Below are positions 1 through 5,218 of a stretch of DNA of 5,611 bases, piece after piece. The position numbers and the translations under genes were made by a program. The stretch lies in the NCBI GenBank assembly GCA_028277295.1, contig JANQGN010000704.1, forward strand, positions 1 through 5,611. Direction: 5' to 3'. The notes beneath the pieces were generated by a model. It had not been told where the DNA came from and did not search any database. It saw only the letters and a list, made by a program, of their open reading frames with translations. Each line of letters opens with the position of its first letter. The first letter of the stretch is position 1. Source of the DNA: Rhodospira sp. Its GTDB lineage: Bacteria; Pseudomonadota; Alphaproteobacteria; Rhodospirillales; Rhodospirillaceae.

Positions 1-158
1 ATGAACCGGCGCAACTCCTCGCTGTCATCCAGCATGGATTGAAGCGCGCTCAAGTCATCGGCCACCCGGTCGATGACCTTGTTGTCCTCGGCCAGGGCAA
101 AGAGCGCCGCCGCATAACGAACGGCTAGCGCTGATGCCCGCGTCGATTCCGATGCCAC
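1..158 (-). CDS. atpH: ATP synthase F1 subunit delta (AtpH), N-terminal part, runs off left edge
   Basis: The delta subunit (OSCP in mitochondria) joins the F1 head of the ATP synthase to the peripheral stalk at the cytoplasmic face of the membrane. Only the first 52 codons are present, read leftward from a GTG at 158-156. The translation has the family's typical N-terminal helix pair: RYAAALFALAED at about residues 14-25, then VADDLSALQSMLDDSEELRRF at about 32-52. In alphaproteobacteria the F1 genes usually follow in the order atpHAGDC, so the rest of that operon is expected beyond the left edge; this is inferred. The frame stays open for at least 70 bases upstream of the GTG but shows no ATG, and the match to delta subunits begins right after the GTG, so I chose it. 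The Shine-Dalgarno match before it is weak (GCGGGAC), leaving the exact start uncertain by a few codons. Confidence 0.88.
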   Translation of the reverse strand, partial: MASESTRASALAVRYAAALFALAEDNKVIDRVADDLSALQSMLDDSEELRRF

Positions 159-468
159 TGTCGCCGTGTCCCGCTTGTGAGTGAGTTCATCGTCCCGCGC
201 AGGGATTGCGCCAGGCCGTTGAATTACAACAAAAATCGAGGCTCCGGAGAGGGCTCCCCCCGAAGACGTCGGTTCCTTACCACACTCCTTTCGCGGTTTG
301 CAAGTGGCGGTCGGACGCGACGCGGCCCCATCCGGGGCGCCCAGCCCCTCCTCCGACGGGTCTCGCCGGACCACGCCAGGCCGCCCGGGCGCGTGCCCGC
401 ATCACGCTCACCGGGCATCGTCCTCACGGTCTGGAGGTTCATAAACCGGCCACAAACAGGGCCTACAG

Positions 469-488
469 TTTTTACGATTTTTTACGAT
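469..488. repeat. Perfect tandem repeat of a 10-bp AT-rich unit
   Basis: The unit TTTTTACGAT occurs twice back to back, at 469-478 and 479-488, with no mismatch. One copy is about one helical turn, so the two T-tracts lie on the same face of the DNA. In a strongly GC-rich window this is the most AT-rich spot of the atpH-cytochrome c spacer. Phased T-tracts of this kind can bend DNA, act as an UP element, or be a direct-repeat binding site; which of these applies cannot be told from sequence. Confidence 0.7.
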
Positions 489-551
489 GGAAGACGAGAT
501 GAGCAATCATTTCGTGCGCGTCCGAGGCATGCAAAACCAAGACGCCCCGTA

Positions 552-580
552 TTGAGCCCGGATAAGGGATCCAGTATAAG
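552..580 (+). promoter_or_regulatory. Predicted sigma70-type promoter of the cytochrome c gene
   Basis: TTGAGC at 552-557 and TATAAG at 575-580 are separated by exactly 17 bp. The -10 box matches the consensus at five of six bases and the -35 box at four of six. Transcription would start near 587 and leave a leader of about 157 bases before the ATG at 744. The same -10 hexamer with the same spacing occurs upstream of rpmE, which supports it as this organism's housekeeping form. It has not been tested against closer alternatives, none of which I found convincing. Confidence 0.45.
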
Positions 581-743
581 GTTCCGTCCTGGTTCGGCCA
601 AAAGGGCGCGGATACCTGGATTAAGGTGCCGGGAGACAATGGGGCTCCATAAAGTGGGCGCCACCCCGGTCCAGGCCGCCTTTAAAGTCCATGCGTCGGA
701 CCGATCCGCTGGTTTCGCAGAAGAACGTGAGAGGAGACTATCC

Positions 744-1151
744 ATGTTGAGGACCCTGTTGGTGGCCGCGGGCGTTGCCCTGACCTTGGGTGCGAGCACC
801 ACCGTCGCCTTGGCCGGCGACGTCGCCAATGGCGAGAAGTGGGCGAACCGCGTGTGCAAGGCGTGCCACACCTTCGACAAGGGCGGCAAGCACATGGTCG
901 GCCCGAATCTGTGGGGCATCTATGGTCAGCCGCCGGCCCAAGTCGAAGGGTTCGATCGCTACCAGGCCGCGCCGCTGTTCGCCGAGAACGGCATTGAGAC
1001 CTGGAACGAAGAAAACCTTGCCGAGTACGTTGCCGACCCGGAAGCCTTCCGTCAGACGTACGCCGGTGGCCATGAGAGTGCGATGGTCGTCAGCCTGCCG
1101 CCGAAGTTCGCGCCGGATGTGGCCGCCTACCTGAAGACCCTTCAGGACTGA
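744..1151 (+). CDS. Secreted class I cytochrome c (monohaem, cytochrome c2-like)
   Basis: A 135-residue periplasmic electron carrier with one covalent haem. Residues 1-24 form a Sec signal peptide: a short charged start (MLRT), a hydrophobic core, and an ALA cleavage site after residue 24. This leaves a mature protein of about 111 residues, normal for small class I cytochromes. The haem site is CKACH (Cys38, Cys41, His42 as proximal ligand), followed by GPNLWGIYG at 53-61, the usual class I motif. The likely distal ligand is Met114 in ESAMVV, which sits where the c2 family has a TKM-type motif. The C-terminal helix VAAYLKTL is also typical. The ATG at 744 is preceded by AGGAG at 732-736 with a 7-base gap; the open frame extends upstream to 177, but that part is not cytochrome-like. 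Partner proteins (bc1 complex, oxidase, reaction centre) cannot be deduced here. A promoter upstream and a terminator downstream suggest a single-gene transcript. Confidence 0.9.
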   Translation: MLRTLLVAAGVALTLGASTTVALAGDVANGEKWANRVCKACHTFDKGGKHMVGPNLWGIYGQPPAQVEGFDRYQAAPLFAENGIETWNEENLAEYVADPEAFRQTYAGGHESAMVVSLPPKFAPDVAAYLKTLQD

Positions 1152-1187
1152 TCCGGGGTTCGACTCCGTCGATCCGTCATGATGAAG

Positions 1188-1223
1188 AACCGCCGCGACC
1201 GTCCCGGGAGCGGCGGTTTTTTT
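1188..1223 (+). terminator. Intrinsic terminator after the cytochrome c gene
   Basis: AACCGCCGC at 1188-1196 pairs perfectly with GCGGCGGTT at 1210-1218 across a 13-base loop, and a run of seven T follows from 1217 to 1223. The strong GC stem plus T-tract, 36 bases after the stop codon, is a textbook rho-independent terminator. It separates the cytochrome transcript from rpmE. Confidence 0.9.
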
Positions 1224-1321
1224 GTTGCCGTGGCGTGGGCCGGACGGCTATACACCGTGCCCCCCGGCCGAGCCCCTCGGCGCGGTTTTTGTCCTTGCGC
1301 CAATTCCCCCGTGTCCCTCGC

Positions 1322-1350
1322 TTGCGTCGCTGGGACGGCTTGGCTATAAG
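1322..1350 (+). promoter_or_regulatory. Predicted sigma70-type promoter of rpmE
   Basis: TTGCGT at 1322-1327 and TATAAG at 1345-1350 are 17 bp apart. The -10 box matches at five of six bases and the -35 at three of six. Initiation would fall near 1357, giving a leader of only about 20 bases that just accommodates the ribosome binding site. Position between the upstream terminator and the gene, and the match to the -10 used for the cytochrome gene, support it. Confidence 0.5.
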
Positions 1351-1377
1351 GGCGCCTCTTTGCGCGGGAGCGGCATC

Positions 1378-1593
1378 ATGAAAGATGGCATTCATCCGGA
1401 TTACCACGAGATCACGGTCGTCATGACCGATGGGTCCGAGTTCAAGACCCGGTCGACCATGGCCGGAAACACCATCAAGCTGGACATCGACCCCAAGAGT
1501 CATCCGGCCTGGACCGGCGTTCAGCGCCTGGTCGACAGCGGTGGCCAGGTCGCCAAGTTCAACAAGCGCTTCGCGGGGTTCGGCCTCAAGTAA
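1378..1593 (+). CDS. rpmE: 50S ribosomal protein L31, cysteine-free form
   Basis: A 71-residue protein that matches bacterial L31, a small protein of the large ribosomal subunit which helps bridge it to the small subunit. The opening KDGIHPDYHEITVVMTDGS and the later KLDIDPKSHPAWTG and KFNKRFAGFGLK are characteristic. It has no cysteine at all, so it cannot carry the zinc ion bound by four cysteines in zinc-type L31; the cysteine-free form is common in alphaproteobacteria and is not damage. The start is set by GGGAG at 1366-1370, 7 bases before the ATG; the frame is open back to 1222, but that includes the terminator and promoter region and does not resemble L31. The gene appears to be transcribed alone from the promoter at 1322-1350. 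No T-tract terminator follows it. Confidence 0.95.
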   Translation: MKDGIHPDYHEITVVMTDGSEFKTRSTMAGNTIKLDIDPKSHPAWTGVQRLVDSGGQVAKFNKRFAGFGLK

Positions 1594-1639
1594 GGGGCCA
1601 TCGGCGACGCCGCCACCGTTCGCTCCGGCCGCATCACAT

Positions 1640-1680
1640 CGGGGTCAGCCGTTCGTTTTCCGAACGAGTAGGCGACCCCG
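1640..1680. other. Long imperfect stem-loop downstream of rpmE
   Basis: An outer stem CGGGGTC (1640-1646) with GACCCCG (1674-1680) encloses either GCC (1648-1650) with GGC (1671-1673) stacked next to it, or an inner stem CGTTCG (1650-1655) with CGAACG (1661-1666) and a TTTTC loop. Up to about 15 base pairs can form with one bulge and a small internal loop. It starts 46 bases after the rpmE stop codon. There is no T-tract behind it, so it is not a standard intrinsic terminator; it could mark the 3' end of the rpmE mRNA or be part of a structured leader. Confidence 0.5.
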
Positions 1681-1723
1681 TTGCCGTATCGGGTCGATCG
1701 CGAGTCGGCTGCATCGTCCGCCG

Positions 1724-1737
1724 GGCCACGCGTGGCC
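1724..1737. promoter_or_regulatory. 14-bp perfect palindrome upstream of btaA
   Basis: GGCCACGCGTGGCC reads the same on both strands. It lies about 225 bp before the btaA start and 34 bp before a second GC-rich hairpin. A dimeric regulator could bind such a site, but one palindrome of this length by chance in a few kilobases of GC-rich DNA would not be surprising, so its role is open. Confidence 0.25.
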
Positions 1738-1961
1738 AGGGTTCGGCCCGCCGGTCGCGGGCCAGGGGATCGGCCCGCTGTGGGAAACCGGTTCCGCCAG
1801 CACCGCAGAGACGGTAGGATGCCGGACCTTGGGGCGCGACTCCTTGAAGGCTCCGCGCCCATTGCCCCTCGCCGCCACCGCCCCATCGGACCGTGTCGCG
1901 GTCGGGCCCTTCCCCCACGCGCCCACGCGCGCCCTACAGAGCAGCCTGGAACGACGACCCG

Positions 1962-3179
1962 ATGAAGAAGAACGCCCTGCTGAACGCGGCCGTGCACAAC
2001 AACAAGGCCATTACAAAAAAGGGCGCGCTGGAACGCCTGTTCACGCTCATGTTCCGTGGCTTTGTCTATCCCCAGATCTGGGAGGATCCGGAGATTGACA
2101 TCGAAGCTCTGCAACTGGACGCGGGAAAGCGCATTGTCACCATCTGTTCTGGTGGTTGCAACATTCTCAACTACCTGACCGAGAGACCGGACCGCATCGA
2201 CGCGGTGGATCTGAACCCGGCGCATGTGGCGCTCAGCCGCTTGAAGCTGACGGCATTGCGGCACCTGCCGGATTACGAGACCTACTTCCGGTTCTTCGGG
2301 CACGCCGACGAGCGCGCCAACACCCGCGCCTTCTCCAAATACCTGCTGCCTCATCTCGACGAGCACACACGGCGGTACTGGACCGCCTGGACCCCGGTCC
2401 ATGGACGGCGCATCAACTACTTCACCAAGAACATCTATCGGTTTGGCCTGTTGGGGCGCTTCATCGGTTCGCTCCACGTTCTGGCGCGGGCGCACGGCAC
2501 CAATCCCCAGGTGCTTCTTGCCGTCCGCACACCCGAAGAACAGCGCGCCCTGTTCCACGCCACCGTCGGCCATCTGTTCGACAAGAAGCTGGTGCGCACC
2601 TTGTGCAACCTGCCGGTGAGCCTGTACGGCCTGGGCATCCCGCCGGCCCAGTACGAGGCCCTGGCGCTGTCCGCGAATGGCGATGTGCCCTCGCTTCTGC
2701 GCGAGCGCCTTGAGCGTCTGGCCTGTGACTTCCCCATCGAGGAAAACTACTTCGCCTGGCAGGCGTTCGGCCGCGGCTACGACCGTCACCACCGCCGGGC
2801 CGTGCCGCGCTACCTGCGCCGTGACCACTATGAGTCCCTCCGGGACCTGTCCGACCGGGTGAACATTCACCACGCCTCCATGACCGTGTGGCTGGCCGAT
2901 CAGCCGGAGCGCAGCCTTGATGGCTATGTGCTCCTGGACGCTCAGGATTGGATGAACGAGCGCCAGCTCAACGAGTTGTGGACCCAGATCGTGCGCACCG
3001 CCAAGCCCGGCGCCCGGGTGATCTTCCGCACCGCCGGCACGGAAAGTCCGCTGACCACGGCCTTGACACCCGACTTGCTGACGCCCTGGGATCACGATCC
3101 CGACGATTGCCGGGCGCTGACCCAGCGCGATCGGGCATCGATCTACGGCGGGTTCCATCTGTACGTTCGCCGCGACTAG
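1962..3179 (+). CDS. btaA: S-adenosylmethionine:diacylglycerol 3-amino-3-carboxypropyltransferase (BtaA)
   Basis: First enzyme of betaine lipid synthesis. It transfers the 3-amino-3-carboxypropyl group of S-adenosylmethionine to diacylglycerol, giving diacylglyceryl-homoserine, presumably at the inner membrane surface. The 405-residue product is close to the family's usual length of about 410 (DUF3419/BtaA family). Recognisable parts are an N-terminal FRGFVYPQIWEDP at about 31-43; the SAM-binding loop TICSGGCNIL at 60-69 followed by the acidic AVDLNPAH at 81-88, as in class I methyltransferase folds; LLDAQDWM at 324-331; and VIFRTAG at 353-359 near the C-terminus. I chose the ATG at 1962 because the protein match starts there; the frame is open to an ATG at 1893, but that extension is Arg/Pro-rich and unlike the family. 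The Shine-Dalgarno sequence is weak (GGA at 1948-1950). btaB follows after 10 bases, and the pair together makes the family assignment strong. Confidence 0.93.
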   Translation: MKKNALLNAAVHNNKAITKKGALERLFTLMFRGFVYPQIWEDPEIDIEALQLDAGKRIVTICSGGCNILNYLTERPDRIDAVDLNPAHVALSRLKLTALRHLPDYETYFRFFGHADERANTRAFSKYLLPHLDEHTRRYWTAWTPVHGRRINYFTKNIYRFGLLGRFIGSLHVLARAHGTNPQVLLAVRTPEEQRALFHATVGHLFDKKLVRTLCNLPVSLYGLGIPPAQYEALALSANGDVPSLLRERLERLACDFPIEENYFAWQAFGRGYDRHHRRAVPRYLRRDHYESLRDLSDRVNIHHASMTVWLADQPERSLDGYVLLDAQDWMNERQLNELWTQIVRTAKPGARVIFRTAGTESPLTTALTPDLLTPWDHDPDDCRALTQRDRASIYGGFHLYVRRD

Positions 3180-3181
3180 GG
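3177..3181 (+). promoter_or_regulatory. btaB ribosome binding site overlapping the btaA stop codon
   Basis: The TAG stop of btaA at 3177-3179 is part of TAGGG, whose AGGG (3178-3181) lies 8 bases before the btaB ATG. A ribosome ending btaA sits directly on the btaB initiation region, which would keep the two enzymes in step. Confidence 0.6.
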
Positions 3182-3189
3182 CCGTCATC

Positions 3190-3837
3190 ATGGACGCCAC
3201 CACCCTGATGGACCGGATCTACCGGCAGCAACGGCATATCTACGACCTGACCCGCAAGTACTTCCTGTTGGGCCGAGACCGGCTGATCGAAGATCTGTCC
3301 CCGGCGGCCGGGGAAACCGTCTGCGAGGTTGGGTGCGGCACCGCCCGCAACCTGGCCCGCATGGCACGGCGCTACCCCGGCGCACGGTTCATGGGTGTGG
3401 ACGCCAGCGCCGAGATGCTGAAGACGGCCCGCCCCAAGCTGACCCGCGCGGGCCTCGCCGACACCGTGCCACTGGCCCAGGGGCTGGCGCAAACCTTCGA
3501 TCCGGCGGCGCTGTTCGCGACAGGCCGTCCCCTGGATCACCTGGTGTTTTCCTACAGCCTGTCGATGATCCCGCCGTGGCGGGAGTCCGTCGAACATGCG
3601 CTCCGCCTGCTGCGCCCGGGCGGGCGCATCCATATCGTCGATTTCGGCGACCAGGCGGGACTGCCCAAGACGTTTCGCGCCATTCTGTATGGCTGGCTGG
3701 GCCTGTTCCACGTGCATTACCGGCCGGAACTGCTGGACTATCTGCGCCGTCTCGACGCCGAGGGCCGGGCTCAGGTGCGCATCCGGCCGCTGTATCGCGG
3801 TTACGCGTTCCTCGCGCAGGTGACGCGAACGGCCTGA
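3190..3837 (+). CDS. btaB: Diacylglyceryl-homoserine N-methyltransferase (BtaB)
   Basis: Second enzyme of the pathway: it adds three methyl groups from S-adenosylmethionine to the amino group of diacylglyceryl-homoserine to give the betaine lipid DGTS. The 215-residue product is a class I SAM-dependent methyltransferase of normal length. Motif I is CEVGCGTARNL at 45-55, the acidic ribose-binding motif II is FMGVDAS at 67-73, and LRPGG at 141-145 followed by IHIVDFGD marks the later strands. The N-terminal RIYRQQRHIYDLTRKYFLLGRD at 9-30 is typical of BtaB and lipid N-methyltransferases. By motifs alone a phosphatidylethanolamine methyltransferase (PmtA-like) would be the alternative, but the position right after btaA decides it. 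The ATG lies 10 bases past the btaA stop, and its AGGG ribosome binding site at 3178-3181 overlaps that stop codon, so the two genes are probably cotranscribed and translationally coupled. Confidence 0.92.
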   Translation: MDATTLMDRIYRQQRHIYDLTRKYFLLGRDRLIEDLSPAAGETVCEVGCGTARNLARMARRYPGARFMGVDASAEMLKTARPKLTRAGLADTVPLAQGLAQTFDPAALFATGRPLDHLVFSYSLSMIPPWRESVEHALRLLRPGGRIHIVDFGDQAGLPKTFRAILYGWLGLFHVHYRPELLDYLRRLDAEGRAQVRIRPLYRGYAFLAQVTRTA

Positions 3838-3875
3838 TGCGGTCGGCGCGGCAAGAAACCAGCCAGCGCACCGGC
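3838..3875. other. Short gap between two convergent genes
   Basis: Only 38 bases separate the stop codons of btaB (plus) and the HD-GYP gene (minus). The best dyad is a weak AGCC (3861-3864) with GGCT (3873-3876), and there is no T-tract in either direction. The two transcripts may therefore overlap at their 3' ends or depend on Rho. Confidence 0.4.
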
Positions 3876-5102
3876 TTATACCGACCTGAGCGCCGACGCC
3901 GCGTCCAGCAGCATGTCCCGGAACAGTCGCACCAGGCGCTGGTCGAGGTGACCTTGCATCTCGGTCATCAGATCCAGCGCCGCCTCCGGCGGCATGGGGT
4001 CCTTGTAGACCCGGCGGTCTGTCAAGGCGCCGAACACGTCCACGATCGCCGCCATACGCGCCAGGTCGTTCAGCGCCCCCCCCTTGAGGCCGCGCGGATA
4101 GCCCGTGCCATCCACCTTCTCGTGATGCTGCGCGGCAATGGTGGCAACCCCGCGTGGCACATCCGTGATGTGGTCGAGCATATCCACGCTCAGGACCACA
4201 TGGCCGCGCATCACGCTTACCTCCTCCTCGTTCAGGCGCCCCGGCTTGTTGAGAACCGCCTGCGGGATCGAGACCTTGCCAATGTCGTGGAGCAACCCGC
4301 CAGTGGCGAGGGTCAACAGGTCATCACCCCGAAGACCCAGTTCATGCCCAAAATGGGATAGGAACGTGGCGACACGAATGGAGTGGACGTATGTATAGTT
4401 ATCGTGCCCTTTGACGCTATCCAAAAGCGCGTCGAAGTTCCGATGTCTGACGGCCTCGACCAGGCACGCGCAACTGTCCCTGACATCACTATAGGGAATG
4501 GGTTTACCTTCCAGGATCAGATTAGGCACCTCGTTGAAGATTGCCACGGTCTTCTTCAAGGCACTGCGCTGCACCGGTTCGATTGTATCCCACTGCGCCT
4601 CGATCGACTGGGTCAGTGAGGACGTGATGGTCATCAGGAGTTTGTCGCGGGGGAAGGGCTTGATCAGCACCAGACATCCCCTCGCCCTTAGCGCACGCAC
4701 GAAATCGGTCGCCTCGGTCTTGGCCAGGCCCACCACGGGCACGTCCCGCAACAAGGGATCGGACCACACGGTCTCGAGCCCCGCCGTGCCGCCAGAGGAT
4801 GATGTCCGTTCATCCAGGAGGATCAAGGCGGGAACGGCGATCGTCGCCAGGGCCCGCACGGCATCGCCGGCACTCTGGAAAGCGGCGGCCGAATAGCGGC
4901 CGTTCAGGGCGCGCCTCAGGTGCTCCCGGTGCTTGTCGCAGGGATCGATAATGGTCACCAAGGGTCGTGTCTGAGGTTCCGCGTCTGCCTCGGGGGACAC
5001 GGATGCGCTGACCCCGGGCGCAGCAAGCGCCTGACCGACGGTGAGGGATCGATGTCGATGGACCACCGGATACTGACCCGCCAGAAACGAGGACCCTCCC
5101 AA
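3876..5102 (-). CDS. Response regulator with receiver-like domain and HD-GYP cyclic-di-GMP phosphodiesterase domain
   Basis: A cytoplasmic two-domain protein of 408 residues predicted to hydrolyse the second messenger cyclic-di-GMP. Residues about 1-46 are a non-conserved lead. A receiver-like domain covers about 47-165: Asp52 in the acidic pocket, Asp96 in LILLDE as the phosphorylation site, and Lys148-Pro149 in LIKPF. It is atypical, with Pro53 where a second acidic residue usually sits and Ala127 in place of the switch Thr/Ser. After a linker, the HD-GYP domain (about 230-400) has all core metal ligands: His240, His272-Asp273 (LLHDIGK), His301, His326-His327 (HHEKVDGTGYP) and Asp355; GYP is 334-336. 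The residue four before His240 is Tyr, not the extra Glu of three-metal enzymes, suggesting a two-metal centre. The start is uncertain: the frame opens with TTG at 5102 without a good ribosome binding site; a strong GGGAGGG (5100-5094) lies just after it, 9 bases before a CTG at 5084, and a GTG at 5066 is also possible. No partner kinase is in the window. Confidence 0.88.
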   Translation of the reverse strand: MGGSSFLAGQYPVVHRHRSLTVGQALAAPGVSASVSPEADAEPQTRPLVTIIDPCDKHREHLRRALNGRYSAAAFQSAGDAVRALATIAVPALILLDERTSSSGGTAGLETVWSDPLLRDVPVVGLAKTEATDFVRALRARGCLVLIKPFPRDKLLMTITSSLTQSIEAQWDTIEPVQRSALKKTVAIFNEVPNLILEGKPIPYSDVRDSCACLVEAVRHRNFDALLDSVKGHDNYTYVHSIRVATFLSHFGHELGLRGDDLLTLATGGLLHDIGKVSIPQAVLNKPGRLNEEEVSVMRGHVVLSVDMLDHITDVPRGVATIAAQHHEKVDGTGYPRGLKGGALNDLARMAAIVDVFGALTDRRVYKDPMPPEAALDLMTEMQGHLDQRLVRLFRDMLLDAASALRSV

Positions 5103-5161
5103 CCCGTGACGAGACTCACGCGTCGCGGGCTTGTATCACTCGCGCATACTGCCAAGCGGCT

Positions 5162-5167
5162 TGTCAA
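5162..5167 (-). promoter_or_regulatory. Consensus -35 box (TTGACA) upstream of the HD-GYP gene
   Basis: On the minus strand, 5167-5162 reads TTGACA, a perfect -35 hexamer about 60 bases before the TTG start. However, the hexamer 17 bp downstream is CGCGAG, which is not a -10 box, and TATGCG is only 13 bp away. A second possible minus-strand -10, TATAAA at 5196-5191, lacks a good -35. The promoter is probably in this stretch, but I cannot place it exactly. Confidence 0.3.
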
Positions 5168-5199
5168 CGGACCTCGAGTAAGCTGTTTGTTTTATAGGG

Positions 5200-5218
5200 G
5201 TTTCAGAACAGCTGAAAC
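5200..5218. promoter_or_regulatory. 7-bp inverted repeat upstream of the HD-GYP gene, operator candidate
   Basis: GTTTCAG (5200-5206) and CTGAAAC (5212-5218) are perfect inverted arms around AACAG. The dyad is AT-richer than its surroundings, sits immediately upstream of the minus-strand TATAAA at 5196-5191, and lies about 100 bp before the gene start. Its place over a possible -35/spacer region fits a binding site for a dimeric regulator. No T-tract follows on either strand, so it is not a terminator. Confidence 0.4.

Larger units (their letters stand above)
159..743. other. Divergent intergenic region between atpH and the cytochrome c gene
   Basis: This 585-bp stretch must hold the promoters of the leftward atp genes and the rightward cytochrome gene. 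The open frames crossing it give arginine- and proline-rich translations with no family resemblance, so I call no gene here. An AT-rich patch around 469-488 is made of two perfect copies of a 10-mer and is listed separately. A good rightward promoter lies at 552-580. For the leftward operon the best I find is TTGCAT (534-529, minus) with a 17-bp gap to AATGAT (511-506, minus). That match is poor and would give a leader of over 300 bases, so the true atp promoter may lie nearer to 158. A 22-codon ATG frame at 487-555 ends inside the cytochrome promoter and is probably chance. Confidence 0.6.
1594..1961. other. Structured intergenic region between rpmE and btaA
   Basis: This 368-bp spacer holds no believable gene: all frames give low-complexity Arg/Pro/Gly-rich translations, and the long minus-strand frames are shadows. 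It contains several inverted repeats: 1640-1680, a 14-bp perfect palindrome at 1724-1737, a hairpin at 1757-1778 (GCGGGCC/GGCCCGC), and a small hairpin at 1889-1903 (GACCG/CGGTC). The btaA promoter should be here, but I find only a poor candidate (TTCCGC 1792-1797, 17 bp, TAGGAT 1815-1820). Betaine lipid genes are often induced by phosphate starvation through PhoB, so I looked for a Pho box (paired CTGTCA-like heptamers) and saw none. Confidence 0.6.

Noticed and set aside
487..555. 22-codon ATG frame in the atpH-cytochrome spacer
   Set aside because: No ribosome binding site, and it would lie upstream of the predicted transcription start at about 587.
177..743. N-terminal extension of the cytochrome c frame by 189 codons
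   Set aside because: The translation is Arg/Pro-rich with no domain, it would bury the signal peptide in the middle, and the ATG at 744 has a good ribosome binding site.
1222..1377. Longer start for the L31 frame
   Set aside because: It would begin inside the upstream terminator's T-tract and include the rpmE promoter; the 71-residue form is the normal L31 length.
1893..1961. Upstream ATG giving BtaA 23 extra residues
   Set aside because: The extension is Arg/Pro-rich and unlike the start of BtaA proteins; the MKKN start at 1962 fits the family length.
1521..3203. 560-codon open frame on the minus strand opposite btaA
   Set aside because: It mirrors the btaA codon pattern in GC-rich DNA, its product resembles no family, and btaA is well supported on the other strand.
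2968..3717. 249-codon minus frame opposite btaA and btaB
   Set aside because: Composition-driven shadow frame covering the junction of two well-supported genes; no recognisable motif.
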